A DNA stretch of 64,000 nucleotides from Buchnera aphidicola (Aphis gossypii) (GCF_013394915.1 NZ_CP056771.1:434001-498000), one strand, 5' to 3'; shown: positions 11,703 to 22,487, counted from the first letter of the stretch. Numbers and translations: made by a program. Notes: generated by a model from the letters alone, not told the origin.

Positions 11703-11729
11703 AAAAAAAAGGGCTAATTCAAGCCCTTT
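11703..11729 (-). terminator. Rho-independent terminator after rpsO
   Basis: On the minus strand an 8-bp stem (AAAGGGCT/AGCCCTTT, 11729-11722 with 11715-11708) has a 6-base loop. A run of T (11707-11703) follows directly. It is a textbook intrinsic terminator and corresponds in position to t1 between rpsO and pnp in E. coli. Confidence 0.88.
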
Positions 11730-11802
11730 ATGAAAAATTTTCGTCTAATAAACGAATCAAAAAATTAAAATACTTTCATAATATGATAATATACAAAATT
11801 TC

Positions 11803-12072
11803 TTACCGTCTTAAATTTAAATTTTCAATTAATTTACTATAATTAGACATATTTTTTTTCTTTAAATAATTTAATAGCTTACGACGTTTTGAAACCATAT
11901 TTAACAAGCCTCTTCGACTAGAATGATCTTTTTTATGTTGAGAAAAATGTAATTGTAAATGATTAATTTGATGTGTTAATAATGCAATTTGAACTTCAGT
12001 TTTTCCGCTGTCTTTATTATTTTTTCCGTATTTTAAAATATTTTCTTTTATATTTACTGTATTAATAGACAT
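11803..12072 (-). CDS. rpsO: 30S ribosomal protein S15
   Basis: Primary 16S rRNA-binding protein of the 30S platform. I choose ATG 12072, giving 89 residues, exactly the usual length. An upstream in-frame ATG at 12084 would add four residues, but AGG lies within that stretch, six bases before ATG 12072, as a ribosome-binding site. The conserved core is clear ([20 protein letters not shown] and the [20 protein letters not shown] region). In E. coli S15 represses its own mRNA through a leader pseudoknot; I could not confirm that structure here. It lies between truB and pnp as in E. coli. Confidence 0.97.
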   Translation of the reverse strand: MSINTVNIKENILKYGKNNKDSGKTEVQIALLTHQINHLQLHFSQHKKDHSSRRGLLNMVSKRRKLLNYLKKKNMSNYSKLIENLNLRR

Positions 12073-12170
12073 GTTATACCTCATTGTATTTTAAATTATA
12101 TTAAACTAATATTTCAGTAAAATTATTTAAAAATAATATCATGCTACTCTTCAGTTGAATAGAAAATAAC

Positions 12171-13091
12171 TTAATTAGTAGATAGAGAGATCAATCGGTG
12201 CGGAATTAATTTTGCTTCAATATAAATTTTTCCTAATCCAATAAAAACTTGTTCTTCTTGTTCTAAAACTCGCACTAAACTATTTTTTATATTAGATTTA
12301 AAATCAATCTGTTGTCCTAATTTAAAATTGTAAGATTGTTTTTGGGATAAATATACTTTGGGTAAAAAACTAATAGGAGTATCAATAGGCATTAATAAAT
12401 TATCTAATGTATTTATATTTTCTTTATGTAACAATTCCGTTAAATCAGGTATTGTAACTAATTGAGTACAGGAAAATAACCCTATTGCTGTACGACGCAA
12501 TGAAACAACATGTGCTCCACAACCTAATTTTTCACCTAAATCATCAATAAGCGTTCTAATATATGTTCCTTTAGAACAATGTACGTTTAATTCAATTAAA
12601 TTATTTTTTTTCTCAACAAGACTTAATTTATATATTTGAACTTGCCTTGTATTACGTATAACATTTAATCCCTGTCTCGCATATTTATATAATGGAATGC
12701 CATTATACTTAATTGCTGAATACATTGAAGGTATTTGATTTATTGCGCCAGTTAATTCTTTTAAAGCATTATTTAGTTCGAGATTTGTAAAGGAAATTAT
12801 TCTTTTTTTTGTAATAATTCCATCAGAATCAAATGTAGATGTTTTTTCGCCTAATTTCGCAATAACATTATATCGCTTATCAATATCATTTAAATAATAA
12901 GCAAATTTTGTGCTCTCTCCAAAACAAACTGGTAATATTCCTGAAGCTAATGGATCTAAAGTACCGATATAACCTGCTTTTTTAGCATTAAAAATATTTT
13001 TTACTTGCTGTAAAGCATTATTAGAGGATATTCCTATAGGTTTATCAATTAATAAAAAACCATTAATATTACGTTTTTTACAAAAAAACAT
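12171..13091 (-). CDS. truB: tRNA pseudouridine(55) synthase
   Basis: Makes pseudouridine 55 in the T-loop of most tRNAs and acts as a tRNA-folding chaperone. It has 306 residues (E. coli 314). NGFLLIDKPIGISSN is near the N terminus and the catalytic aspartate is Asp46 in GYIGTLDPLASG. The PUA-like C-terminal region is present but diverged. The start at ATG 13091 is four bases from the rbfA stop, so translation is probably coupled. It belongs to the nusA-infB-rbfA-truB operon. Confidence 0.96.
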   Translation of the reverse strand: MFFCKKRNINGFLLIDKPIGISSNNALQQVKNIFNAKKAGYIGTLDPLASGILPVCFGESTKFAYYLNDIDKRYNVIAKLGEKTSTFDSDGIITKKRIISFTNLELNNALKELTGAINQIPSMYSAIKYNGIPLYKYARQGLNVIRNTRQVQIYKLSLVEKKNNLIELNVHCSKGTYIRTLIDDLGEKLGCGAHVVSLRRTAIGLFSCTQLVTIPDLTELLHKENINTLDNLLMPIDTPISFLPKVYLSQKQSYNFKLGQQIDFKSNIKNSLVRVLEQEEQVFIGLGKIYIEAKLIPHRLISLSTN

Positions 13092-13095
13092 TGAA

Positions 13096-13476
13096 CTATG
13101 CCTTGTTAGATAATATTTTTTTTTGTGTTAATTGATTTAATAATAAAGAAATTCTATTACCTTTTAAAAAAGAATTATCATGATAAAAAACAATGTTTGG
13201 TATAATTCTTAATTTTAATTTTTTACATAATAATTTACGAATATAACCAGATGCTTTATTTAACAAAACTAATAATTTCTTTATACTCAAGTTGTTATTT
13301 ATTTCTAAGCAACTAACGAATACTTGAGCATATGATAAATCTTTAGACACAATAACTTCAGATATCGTAATAATAGTTTTAAAGCGCGGATCTCTAAGAA
13401 AATACTGTATAATAATTGCAATTTTTTTTTGTAATTCTTGAGATATTTTAGAGGATCGACTAAATGATTTTTCCAT
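13096..13476 (-). CDS. rbfA: 30S ribosome-binding factor A
   Basis: Late-stage 30S maturation factor that binds near the 5' helix of 16S rRNA and is linked to cold adaptation in E. coli. It has 126 residues (E. coli 133). The KH-like fold is recognisable from FLRDPRFKTIITISEV near residues 27-42 and the alternating strand pattern that follows (SYAQVFVSCLE). It lies 59 bases after infB and four before truB, as in E. coli. Confidence 0.94.
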   Translation of the reverse strand: MEKSFSRSSKISQELQKKIAIIIQYFLRDPRFKTIITISEVIVSKDLSYAQVFVSCLEINNNLSIKKLLVLLNKASGYIRKLLCKKLKLRIIPNIVFYHDNSFLKGNRISLLLNQLTQKKILSNKA

Positions 13477-13535
13477 ATTTTATTACCAATATTTTATATA
13501 TATTAAAAAATATAAATTTATTTTTAAATATTAAT

Positions 13536-16130
13536 TTATAAAGTTCTTTTCACCTCTTTTAATTCAAATACTTCGATATTATCTCTAACTTTTATATCAT
13601 TAAAATTTTTTACCCCGATTCCACATTCCATTCCATTTCGTACTTCACTAACATCTTCTTTAAAACGACGTAAAGACTCTAAATCACCTTCATAAATCAC
13701 TATATGATCTCTAAGTATACGGATTGGATTATTTTTTTTAATAATACCATCAATTACCATACATCCTGCAATCAGTCCAAATTTAGGCGATTTAAATATA
13801 TTTCGTACTTCTGCTAAACCGATAATATTTTGTTTATATTCAGGAGATAATAATCCTGTCATAGCAGATTGCACTTCATCAATCAAATCATAAATAACAG
13901 AGTAATAACGCAGATCTAAATGTTCCATTTCAATAATCTTTTTTGCAGAAACATCTGCCCTAACATTAAAACCTAAAATAATAGCATTTGATGCTAATGC
14001 TAGTGCAGCATCTGTTTCTGTAATTCCGCCGATGCCTGATCCTATGATATTGATTTTTACCTCATTAGTAGATAATTTCAACAAGGCTCCGGAGATAGCT
14101 TCTAAAGAACCTTGAACATCAGATTTAATAATAACTTTTAACTCTGAAAAATCAGATTTTTTAATATTATCAAACATATTTTCTAGATTTGATCTATTTT
14201 GATTTGCTAATTTTAATTCACGAGATTTATTTTGACGATAACATGCAACTTCTTTAGCTTTCTTTTCATCACGCACTACAGTAACTTGATCACCAGCAAA
14301 AGGAACTTTAGATAAACCTAAAATTTCTACAGGAATAGAAGGTCCTGCATTTTTTAATATTTTTCCATTCTCATTGCGTAATGATTTAATACGTCCATAT
14401 TCTAAACCACATAATATTACATCTCCTTTCTTTAAGTTTCCTTTTTGAACTAATACAGTGGCTATTGGTCCTCGTCCTTTGTCTAGATAAGATTCTATTA
14501 CAACACCTTCTGCCATACCCGTAGATATTGCTTTTAATTCTAGCATTTCTGATTGTAATAAAATTGTATTCAATAATGTATCTATACCCTTTCCAGTTTT
14601 TGCAGATATAGAAACAAACATATTTTCACCGCCCCATTCTTCTGAAACAATGTTGTACTTCGTTAAATCATTTTTAATCTGGTTGATATCAGAGCCTATT
14701 TTATCTATTTTATTAATAGCAACAATAATTGGAACATTAGCTTCTTTTGCATGCTGAATAGCTTCAATAGTTTGTGGTTTTACTCCATCATCAGCAGCCA
14801 CTACTAATATAACAATATCAGTTAATTTAACTCCACGAGCACGCATTCCAGTAAAAGCAGAATGTCCTGGTGTATCTAAAAAAGTAATCGATCCTGATTC
14901 TGTTTTAACATGATAAGCACCAATATTTTGAGTAATTCCACCTGCTTCATTACATGCTATTTTGGTAGAACGAATATAATCTAGCAATGATGTTTTTCCA
15001 TGATCTACATGTCCCATTATAGTAACTACTGGAGATCTTATAATGGATTTAGAATTACCTAAATCACGATCTTGCATAATTAATTCTTCTAATTTATTTT
15101 CTTTATGCAAAATAACTTTATGACCCATTTCTTCTGCAATTAGCTGCGCAGTATCTTGATCAAGTGTTTGATTAATCGTTCCTATAATACCCATGTTCAT
15201 CATATTTTTAATAACTTCAGAACTTTTTACCGCCATTTTATTAGCTAGGTCAAAAACTGTAATAGTACCATTAATAATTACGTCTCTATTAATAAAAGAT
15301 TCAGGTTTTTTAAACACTTGTTGTAATAAAATAGACTTATTTTTTTGTTTAACATTTTTTTTATTTTTATAAATTCGATGATCTTCTTTTTTATTTTTTA
15401 TATTAATATTTTGTTTATTATTTTTCTTTTGACGATAATTTCTTAAGTTTCGATTGTAATTCTTTTTATTTTTTTCAACTTCATTATTACTTTCGTTATT
15501 TTCTATATTACGAGCGTTGAAAAATGTAGTTAAATGATAATCTTTTTTTTCATCATAAAATTTTTTATGTACACCACTTTCTTTTATTATTTTTTTTGCA
15601 TTTAATGAATGTTTATTTGAATCTAGATGTTTTTTTAAAATTTTATTTTTTTCATTTTTTTGAAGATCAAGAGAATTATTTAATCGATTTGATTTATTTG
15701 AAAAATCTTTATCAGATTTATGTTTTAATGAAAGATTAATATTATTTTTAAAATTGTGTTCTTTCATAATTTTTTTTGAAAAATTTTTTTCTTTATTTTG
15801 AAAAAATTTTTTATCTCTTAATAAATTTTGAACTTCTGGTGTAACATTTGTTGTATATGTTCTTTTTTTTCTAACTTCTACTTGTACAGATTTATTTTTT
15901 CCTCCAGCTAAAGAAACGTTTAAAGTACTACGAGTTTTTCTTTGCAAAATAAAAGTATTTTCAGAAATATTTTCTTTTTTTCTTAGATGTTTTAACAAAA
16001 ATGTCTTCTCTGAAGCATTAATAAAATCATTTTCATTTTTAGAAATTCCAATTTCAGAAAAATTTTTTATTAATTCTTTTACTGATATTTTGATTTCATT
16101 GGATAATATTTTCAAACTCATATCAATCAT
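13536..16130 (-). CDS. infB: Translation initiation factor IF-2
   Basis: GTPase that brings fMet-tRNA to the 30S subunit and promotes subunit joining. It has 864 residues (E. coli 890). The N-terminal domain (about 1-50) aligns from the first Met with E. coli IF2. A lysine/asparagine-rich linker (about 60-290) follows, full of A-runs and poorly conserved. The GTPase domain has GHVDHGKT at 373-380, DTPGH and NKID. The fMet-tRNA-binding C-terminal domains end the protein. The linker composition looks driven by A+T bias. nusA ends 15 bases upstream. Confidence 0.97.
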   Translation of the reverse strand: MIDMSLKILSNEIKISVKELIKNFSEIGISKNENDFINASEKTFLLKHLRKKENISENTFILQRKTRSTLNVSLAGGKNKSVQVEVRKKRTYTTNVTPEVQNLLRDKKFFQNKEKNFSKKIMKEHNFKNNINLSLKHKSDKDFSNKSNRLNNSLDLQKNEKNKILKKHLDSNKHSLNAKKIIKESGVHKKFYDEKKDYHLTTFFNARNIENNESNNEVEKNKKNYNRNLRNYRQKKNNKQNINIKNKKEDHRIYKNKKNVKQKNKSILLQQVFKKPESFINRDVIINGTITVFDLANKMAVKSSEVIKNMMNMGIIGTINQTLDQDTAQLIAEEMGHKVILHKENKLEELIMQDRDLGNSKSIIRSPVVTIMGHVDHGKTSLLDYIRSTKIACNEAGGITQNIGAYHVKTESGSITFLDTPGHSAFTGMRARGVKLTDIVILVVAADDGVKPQTIEAIQHAKEANVPIIVAINKIDKIGSDINQIKNDLTKYNIVSEEWGGENMFVSISAKTGKGIDTLLNTILLQSEMLELKAISTGMAEGVVIESYLDKGRGPIATVLVQKGNLKKGDVILCGLEYGRIKSLRNENGKILKNAGPSIPVEILGLSKVPFAGDQVTVVRDEKKAKEVACYRQNKSRELKLANQNRSNLENMFDNIKKSDFSELKVIIKSDVQGSLEAISGALLKLSTNEVKINIIGSGIGGITETDAALALASNAIILGFNVRADVSAKKIIEMEHLDLRYYSVIYDLIDEVQSAMTGLLSPEYKQNIIGLAEVRNIFKSPKFGLIAGCMVIDGIIKKNNPIRILRDHIVIYEGDLESLRRFKEDVSEVRNGMECGIGVKNFNDIKVRDNIEVFELKEVKRTL

Positions 16131-16145
16131 ACTATTTTCCTATTA

Positions 16146-17633
16146 TTAGACTTTATTATCAAACCAACAGATATTACGAGCAGTCATAATTAACATACCG
16201 GCTTCTTTAGCATTTAAATTTTCGATATCAACTAGATCATCTATTCCCTGATCAGCTAATTGTTCTAAAGTAAATATATTTTTCTCGGCTAGTTTTAAAG
16301 CTAGAATTTCACTCATACCTTGTATATCCAAAAGTCTTTTTTCTGTTTGTTTTTTATGAATCGTATTTTTTTGATCTAATTTAATTAGATTTAATCCATT
16401 TTTTGCGCATTCTCGAACTAATCTCACTTCTTCTTCGGTCAAATGATTAATTGAAGATAATTCATCAATTGGTATATAAGCTAATTCTTCAAGTGAAGAA
16501 AAGCCTTCTTTAACTAAAACTGAAATAATTTTTTCAGAAACATTTAAATATTTTTTAAAAATATTAAATGCAGCAAATGCCTCTTCTTTATGTTTAATAC
16601 TCAAATCTTCTGTTGTCATTACATTTATTTCCCACCCGCTAATTTGAGAAGCTAAACGAACATTCTGACCGTTCCTACCAATAGCTTGAGCTAAATTATT
16701 AGCATCTACAGCAATATCCATTGTATGACGATCTTCATCAACTATAATAGATTTGACGTCTGCAGGAGCCATTGCGTTAATAACAAATTGAGCTGGATTA
16801 TCATTCCATAGAATAATGTCAATACGTTCTCCGCATAATTCACTAGATACTGCTTGTACTCGAGCACCTCTCATTCCTACACATGCGCCTACTGGGTCAA
16901 TGCGCTTATCATTAGTTTTTACTGCAATTTTAGCACGAGAGCCAGGATCACGTGCGGCTGCTTTAATTTCAATAATTTCCTCACCAATTTCAGGTACTTC
17001 TATACGAAATAATTCTATAAGCATTTCAGTTTTTGAACGACTGATGAATAATTGAGTACCGCGAGCTTCAGGATATACTCCATACAAAATACCACGAATA
17101 CGATCTCCAGGTCGAAAATTTTCTCTAGGTAGCATGCCTTCTTTCAAAATAATAGCTTCAGCATTATTTCCTAAATCTAATGTAAGATTATCTCTATTGA
17201 TTTTTTTTACGACACCGATAACAATCTGTCCAATATATTTTCGAAATTGATCAACTAACATTGCGCGTTCTGCTTCACGTACTTTTTGAACAATAACTTG
17301 TTTAGCAGTTTGTGTTGTAATTCGGTCAAAATCAACAGAATCAATTTTATCTTCTATATAATCATTAAGATTAACTTTATCACCTTCAAAACAAGCTGCT
17401 GCTAAAGTAATTTCTTTTGTTGGATGATTTACAATATCTACCACCATCCATCTCCTAAAAGTACTAAAATTACCAGTTTTACGATTAATACTAACTCGCA
17501 CATCAATTTCTTGTTCATGTTTTTTCTTTGTAGCTGTTGCTAATGCAACCTCTAAAGCTTCAAAAATTTTTTCACGTGGTAATGATTTTTCATTAGAAAC
17601 AGCTTCTACAACAGCTAATATTTCTTTATTCAT
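16146..17633 (-). CDS. nusA: Transcription termination/antitermination factor NusA
   Basis: Binds RNA polymerase and modulates pausing, intrinsic termination and antitermination. I place the start at ATG 17633, giving 495 residues with [16 protein letters not shown], the E. coli start and length. An upstream in-frame extension to 17711 would translate straight through a terminator hairpin and is rejected. AGAGG lies nine bases before the ATG. N-terminal, S1, KH1 and KH2 domains ([20 protein letters not shown]) and two acidic C-terminal repeats are all present. In E. coli rimP lies upstream; it is missing here. Confidence 0.97.
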   Translation of the reverse strand: MNKEILAVVEAVSNEKSLPREKIFEALEVALATATKKKHEQEIDVRVSINRKTGNFSTFRRWMVVDIVNHPTKEITLAAACFEGDKVNLNDYIEDKIDSVDFDRITTQTAKQVIVQKVREAERAMLVDQFRKYIGQIVIGVVKKINRDNLTLDLGNNAEAIILKEGMLPRENFRPGDRIRGILYGVYPEARGTQLFISRSKTEMLIELFRIEVPEIGEEIIEIKAAARDPGSRAKIAVKTNDKRIDPVGACVGMRGARVQAVSSELCGERIDIILWNDNPAQFVINAMAPADVKSIIVDEDRHTMDIAVDANNLAQAIGRNGQNVRLASQISGWEINVMTTEDLSIKHKEEAFAAFNIFKKYLNVSEKIISVLVKEGFSSLEELAYIPIDELSSINHLTEEEVRLVRECAKNGLNLIKLDQKNTIHKKQTEKRLLDIQGMSEILALKLAEKNIFTLEQLADQGIDDLVDIENLNAKEAGMLIMTARNICWFDNKV

Positions 17634-17673
17634 TTTAATAAACCTCTGAATAAATATTTTTAAATATTCTAAT

Positions 17674-17699
17674 AAAAAACCCCGAAAATTCGGGGTTTT
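17674..17699 (-). terminator. Rho-independent terminator between tRNA-Leu and nusA
   Basis: On the minus strand AAAACCCCGAA pairs with TTCGGGGTTTT (17699-17676), followed by T down to 17674. It lies about 75 bases past tRNA-Leu and 42 before the nusA ATG. It ends the secG-tRNA-Leu transcript or attenuates read-through into nusA. Confidence 0.85.
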
Positions 17700-17774
17700 A
17701 GGTAATACCACCCTGTTTTAATATAATATTTTATTAATATTTAATATGAAATATTTTGATCTTTTGAAAAATAA

Positions 17775-17856
17775 TACCGAGGATGGGACTTGAACCCATA
17801 CGCCTTAAGGCACTACCCCCTCAAGATAGCGTGTCTACCAATTTCACCACCTCGGT
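17775..17856 (-). tRNA. leuU: tRNA-Leu(GAG)
   Basis: An 82-base class II tRNA. The anticodon loop is TTGAGGG on a CTATC/GGTAG stem, giving anticodon GAG. The long variable arm (TGCCTTAAGGCG), the D-loop with TTGGTAGAC and the T-arm with GGTTCAAGTCCC are all clear. It lies between secG and nusA, where E. coli has leuU. The acceptor pair 1-72 is A-U rather than the usual G-C type. CCA is not encoded. Confidence 0.95.
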
Positions 17857-17914
17857 TCTCATATACAATATTTATTATAATAATTTAAAACATTTTAACA
17901 CTCATAATTGAAAA

Positions 17915-18244
17915 CTAATTAGGTATTTCAGTGTTTAATATCTTATCTTTTTTTAAAGATAATGTGCTTTTTTTTAAGGTGTTATCGTAATTTTCAAATA
18001 AATTTGAATTTATTTTTTTATCATTAATATTACATAAAATAAGACTAATTATTAAAAATAAAAAAGCACATAATCCAATAATATTGGTAATAAAATTATT
18101 ACCTCGGAAACTATTAATAAATTTAATATTAGTAGATATATTTGAATGTATAATATTACTTACATTTTTCCCTGGTTGTAGCAAAATTAAAAAATTTAAA
18201 AAAATAGAAATAAAGATTAAAAAGACTAAAAAAAATAAATACAT
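17915..18244 (-). CDS. secG: Protein-export membrane subunit SecG
   Basis: Accessory subunit of the SecYEG translocon in the inner membrane. It has 109 residues (E. coli 110). The first hydrophobic segment (about 1-24) is followed by the LLQPGK loop motif typical of SecG, then a second membrane segment ([20 protein letters not shown], about 50-69) and a polar, lysine/asparagine-rich tail. It lies between glmM and tRNA-Leu as in E. coli. Sequence identity outside the loop is low; topology, length and context carry the call. Confidence 0.92.
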   Translation of the reverse strand: MYLFFLVFLIFISIFLNFLILLQPGKNVSNIIHSNISTNIKFINSFRGNNFITNIIGLCAFLFLIISLILCNINDKKINSNLFENYDNTLKKSTLSLKKDKILNTEIPN

Positions 18245-18370
18245 AAAAAAATAGTTTCCTTTTTGTATATAATTTAAATAATAGCTAATTACTACTTTAT
18301 TAAAAAAATTTTATCAAAATTTATAAATATTTTCTAATTTTTATACTAAAAACAATATTTTACATATTTT

Positions 18371-19704
18371 TTAAATTAATTTAATTATATTTGAAATATT
18401 ATGAGCAATTTTTTTTATCTTACTATAATCTTTATCTTCTAACATAATTCTAACACAAGGCTCAGTGCCAGACTGACGTATAAAAATACGACCAGTATTT
18501 CCTAAAATATTTTTTGATTCCTCAAGAATAGATTGAAATTTTATATTTTTTTGAAAATTCTCCTCTTTTTTAAAAGAGAAATTTAATAATATTTGAGGGA
18601 ATAATGTTACTTGATTAGATAAACAATATAAAGATGTGTTGTTTTCAATCATACTTGATAATACTTGTAAACTAGCTATAATTCCATCACCAGTAGAATG
18701 TTTATCTAATAAAATAACATGTCCTGATTGTTCAGCTCCAAGTATCCAATTTTTTTCTTTGATTTTTTTATATATATAACGGTCTCCTATTTTTGTAGCA
18801 CAAAATGGTATTCCAATTTTTTTTAAACCTAAAACTACACCCATATTAGTCATTAAAGTACCTACAACTCCACCAATCAACTGATTATTTTTTAAATATT
18901 GCTTCGCAATTATATAAATAATTTGATCTCCATTTATTATGTTTCCTAAATGATCTATCATGATAACACGATCTCCATCACCATCAAATGCTAATCCAAT
19001 ATCAGCTTTATGTGAAATAACTAGTTTTTTTAGCTTATCAACATTAGTAGATCCTGATTTTTTATTTATATTAATGCCATTAGGACAAATAGAAAAAGTG
19101 ATAACATTTGCCCCTAAATCTTGAAAAATTTGAGGTGCTATATTATAAGTTGATCCATTAGCACAATCTAATACAATGGTAAATTTAGATAAATTCATGT
19201 ATTTAGGGAAAGTATTTTTACAAAAGTTAATATATTTTTTTGCAGCATCATCAATTTTTTTAGGAAATCCAAAATTTTTTACATAAGAGCGATCATAAGA
19301 AAGATTATTTAATTTTTTTTCAATTAAAATTTCAATATCTCTAGTAATTTTAATTCCATTTTTAAAAAATATTTTTATTCCGTTATCATCAAAAGAATTA
19401 TGAGAAGCTGAAATAATAATACCTGCTGAAATATTTAAAGATTTTGTTAAATATGCAATTGCAGATGTAGGTATGCAACCAGCTGATAGAGTAGAAATTC
19501 CTTTTGATAAAATGCCAAATTCTAAAGAATACTGTAACATGCGCCCTGAAATACGTGTATCTCGCCCAATAAGAATTTTTTTTTATCCTCACCTAAAATA
19601 GTTCCAATAACTTGTCCTAAGTTTAACATAAAATTCGGAGTAATTGGTATTTCACCTACTTTTCCACGTATTCCATCTGTCTTAAAATATTTAAAATTTT
19701 TCAT
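18371..19704 (-). CDS. glmM: Phosphoglucosamine mutase, frameshifted at a poly(A) tract
   Basis: Converts glucosamine-6-phosphate to glucosamine-1-phosphate for peptidoglycan and LPS precursors. The reading frame is broken at a run of nine A on the coding strand (19584-19576). Upstream, ATG 19704 gives [14 protein letters not shown], a normal N terminus. Downstream, the other frame gives [15 protein letters not shown] and continues to a normal end, with the phosphoserine motif SASHN and DGDGDR. Adding one A gives 444 residues (E. coli 445), with no other damage in about 1.3 kb. That argues for a working gene rescued by transcriptional slippage rather than a pseudogene; a sequencing error is the alternative. 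folP, next to glmM in E. coli, is absent. Confidence 0.9.
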
Positions 19705-19791
19705 ATTTATTTATCTCTATTAAACTATTTATCAAATAAAAAATTATAAAATATTTAATATTTTTATAAAAAATTACATTTTTTTAAAAAC

Positions 19792-19827
19792 AAGATGAAG
19801 TTATAATCATGTATATCACTTCATCTT
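19792..19827 (-). terminator. Hairpin, probable ftsH terminator
   Basis: AAGATGAAGT (19792-19801) and ACTTCATCTT (19818-19827) form a perfect 10-bp stem with a 16-base loop. On the minus strand the stem is followed by GTTTTT, as expected of an intrinsic terminator for ftsH, which ends at 19960. Confidence 0.6.
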
Positions 19828-19847
19828 ATTTCAATAGTTATTGAAAT
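19828..19847. repeat. Perfect 9-bp inverted repeat after ftsH
   Basis: ATTTCAATA (19828-19836) and TATTGAAAT (19839-19847) are perfect inverted copies two bases apart, directly against the neighbouring hairpin. The role is unknown; it is probably part of the ftsH 3' untranslated structure. Confidence 0.5.
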
Positions 19848-19860
19848 ATAACATTAACTA

Positions 19861-19901
19861 ATTCAGTTATGACATATTAGATAGCTTAATATGTACTGAA
19901 T
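19861..19901. repeat. Two-part hairpin after ftsH
   Basis: ATTCAGT (19861-19867) pairs with ACTGAAT (19895-19901), and ACATATTA (19872-19879) pairs with TAATATGT (19887-19894). This makes a 15-bp stem with one TATG bulge and a 7-base loop. It is the first of three structures the RNA would form after the ftsH stop codon. Confidence 0.5.
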
Positions 19902-19959
19902 ATTTCATGCAATAATATTATTTGAATTCAACTATCACGTTAATAATATATTTCAATTT

Positions 19960-21795
19960 TTATTTATTTTCAGTCCAGTCTTTTGGCTGTCTAACCTCTC
20001 TTCTTGCCATTAAATCATCGATTTGAAAGGAATCAATAGTTTCGTATTTTATTAACGCATCTTTCATAGAATGTAAAATATCAATATTTTCATTTAAAAT
20101 ATTTTTAGCTCGATTATAATTTACTTCTATTAATAATTTCACTTCTTCATCGATAATTCTGGCAGTTTCATCAGACATATGTTTTGCTTTTGCTACTGTG
20201 CGACCCAAAAAAACTTCTCCTTCTTCTTCTGCATATAAAAGAGGACCTAATTTATCTGAAAAACCCCACTGAGTTACCATATTTCTTGCTAAATTTGTAG
20301 CTACTTTAATATCATTAAAAGCACCAGTAGACACTTTTTTAGAACCATAAATAATTTCTTCTGCCAAGCGACCGCCGTATAAAGTTGATATTTGACTTTC
20401 TAATTTTTGCCTACTAATACTAAATGTGTCTGATTCTGGTAAAAAAAAAGTAACACCTAGTGCTTGACCTCTAGGAATAATTGTAACTTTATGAGCGGGA
20501 TCATGATCTGGAACTAATTTTCCAACAATAACATGACCAGCTTCATGATATGCAGTAGATTCTTTTTGAAAATCACTCATTACCATTGATTTGCGTTCAG
20601 ATCCCATCATAATTTTATCTTTTGCTTTTTCAAATTCAGCCATAGAAACAACACGATTATTTAAACGAGCTGAAAATAGTGCCGCTTCATTCACTAAATT
20701 AGCTAAATCTGCCCCTGAAAAACCTGGCGTTCCACGAGCAATAATTATTGGATCAACATCTTTAGATAAAGGAACTTTACGCATATGAATCTTTAAAATT
20801 TGTTCTCTTCCACGTATATCTGGAAGTGCAACGATGACTTGACGATCAAATCGACCTGGACGCAATAAAGCTGGATCTAAAACATCAGGTCTATTAGTAG
20901 CAGCTATTAAAATTACACCTTCGTTTCCATCAAAACCATCCATTTCTACTAACATTTGATTAAGTGTTTGCTCTCTTTCATCATGCCCACCACCTAAGCC
21001 GGCTCCTCTTTGACGACCTACTGCATCAATTTCATCAATAAATATGATACATGGAGCATTTTTTCTAGAATGTTCAAACATATCTCTCACTCTAGATGCC
21101 CCTACTCCAACAAACATTTCAACAAAATCTGAACCAGATATAGTAAAAAAAGGAACTTTTGCTTCTCCTGCAACTGCTTTTGCAAGTAATGTTTTTCCAG
21201 TGCCAGGTGGTCCAACCATAAGAACACCTTTAGGTATTTTCCCTCCTAATTTTTGAAATCGACTAGGTTCTTTTAAATATTCAACTAATTCACTGACTTC
21301 TTCTTTAGCTTCATCGCATCCTGCAACATCATCAAAAGTAATTTTAATTTCATCTTCTGATAGCATTCTAGCCTTGCTTTTACCAAAAGACATGGCTCCT
21401 TTTCCGCCTCCCATTTGCATTTGACGCATAAAAAAAATCCAAACACCAATAAGCAATAACATGGGAAACCATGAAATAAATATGGAAAATAAAATACTTG
21501 GTTCTTCCGGAACCTCTCCAATAACTTTAACATTTTTTGTTATTAGATTGTCTAACAACTTAGGATCATTCATTGGAATATAAGTGGTATATTTATTACT
21601 ATCTTTTTTAGTAACGCTAATAATCCTGCCATTAATATATACTTCACGAATCTGATCTTGGTTAACTTCTGATAAAAAAGTAGAATAATCAATCCTATGA
21701 TTATTAGAATCACTAGCATTAAAGTTTTGAAAAACAGACATTAAAATTACTGTAATTACTAACCAAAATATCAGGTTTTTAACCATGTCACTCAA
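19960..21795 (-). CDS. ftsH: ATP-dependent zinc metalloprotease FtsH
   Basis: Membrane-bound AAA+ protease that degrades unassembled membrane proteins and, in E. coli, LpxC and sigma-32. Two N-terminal membrane segments (about 6-23 and 100-120) flank a periplasmic domain. Walker A GPPGTGKT lies near 195, then the second region of homology, and zinc site HEAGH near 420. The protein ends shortly after the protease domain (KDWTENK), lacking about 35 tail residues of E. coli FtsH. TTG 21795 has GAGAGG eight bases upstream; ATG 21786 (MVKNLIF) matches the usual E. coli start, so either is possible. rlmE precedes it, as in E. coli. Confidence 0.97.
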   Translation of the reverse strand: MSDMVKNLIFWLVITVILMSVFQNFNASDSNNHRIDYSTFLSEVNQDQIREVYINGRIISVTKKDSNKYTTYIPMNDPKLLDNLITKNVKVIGEVPEEPSILFSIFISWFPMLLLIGVWIFFMRQMQMGGGKGAMSFGKSKARMLSEDEIKITFDDVAGCDEAKEEVSELVEYLKEPSRFQKLGGKIPKGVLMVGPPGTGKTLLAKAVAGEAKVPFFTISGSDFVEMFVGVGASRVRDMFEHSRKNAPCIIFIDEIDAVGRQRGAGLGGGHDEREQTLNQMLVEMDGFDGNEGVILIAATNRPDVLDPALLRPGRFDRQVIVALPDIRGREQILKIHMRKVPLSKDVDPIIIARGTPGFSGADLANLVNEAALFSARLNNRVVSMAEFEKAKDKIMMGSERKSMVMSDFQKESTAYHEAGHVIVGKLVPDHDPAHKVTIIPRGQALGVTFFLPESDTFSISRQKLESQISTLYGGRLAEEIIYGSKKVSTGAFNDIKVATNLARNMVTQWGFSDKLGPLLYAEEEGEVFLGRTVAKAKHMSDETARIIDEEVKLLIEVNYNRAKNILNENIDILHSMKDALIKYETIDSFQIDDLMARREVRQPKDWTENK

Positions 21796-21866
21796 GGGAA
21801 CAACCTCTCATTACATCTATTTAAAAAACATCATAGATTTAAAATTTTATTAATAAAATAATATTT

Positions 21867-22487
21867 TTATCTAGTAGCTAGAATAAATATTTCTCGCGAT
21901 CTTGGCCGAGAACTTTTTGGTTTACAAATTTTAACTTTTGAAAATAACATTTTAATTTCTTCGAAAAATTCATTTAAACCTTCTCCTTGAAAAGATTTTA
22001 CTAGGAAAACGCCATGTTTTGATAACAAATATTTAGATATTTTCAGAGCTATTTTACACATTTCTATGATACGAGGCATATCAATAGACCAGCAACCTGT
22101 AATATTAGGTGCCATATCAGACATAACTATATTAAAAGTATGGTTAGATATATTTTTTAATATAGAATTTAATGTATGTGTATTACAAAAATCTCCTTGA
22201 AAAAATTTTACTCCTCTTATTTTTTTCATAGGCAATATATCACATGCTATGACAGATCCTTTTTTTCCAACCTTATTAATTGCATATTGCGACCAGCCTC
22301 CTGGAGCTGAACCTAAATCAATAATATTCATTCCAAGTTGAAATAATTTGTTATCCTTATCTATTTCTTTTAATTTAAACCAAGATCTAGATCGAATTTT
22401 ATTTTCCTTTGCTTTTTTAACGTATAAATCTTGAAAATGTTCTGATAACCAACGCTTAGAACTATTTGATTTATTATTAGTAATCAT
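21867..22487 (-). CDS. rlmE: 23S rRNA (uridine-2'-O) methyltransferase RlmE
   Basis: SAM-dependent methyltransferase that 2'-O-methylates U2552 in the peptidyl-transferase A loop of 23S rRNA (formerly FtsJ/RrmJ). From ATG 22487 it has 206 residues (E. coli 209). It shows the SAM motif DLGSAPGGWSQY, the catalytic Asp in MSDMAPN and Lys in FLVKSFQGEG. An in-frame TTG at 22520 would add 11 residues but has no ribosome-binding site and no match in E. coli, so I prefer the ATG. It lies between greA and ftsH, probably in one transcript. Confidence 0.95.
   Translation of the reverse strand: MITNNKSNSSKRWLSEHFQDLYVKKAKENKIRSRSWFKLKEIDKDNKLFQLGMNIIDLGSAPGGWSQYAINKVGKKGSVIACDILPMKKIRGVKFFQGDFCNTHTLNSILKNISNHTFNIVMSDMAPNITGCWSIDMPRIIEMCKIALKISKYLLSKHGVFLVKSFQGEGLNEFFEEIKMLFSKVKICKPKSSRPRSREIFILATR

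Noticed and set aside
17634..17711. N-terminal extension of nusA to 17711
   Set aside because: It would translate through a strong terminator hairpin, and NusA from ATG 17633 already has exactly the E. coli start and length.
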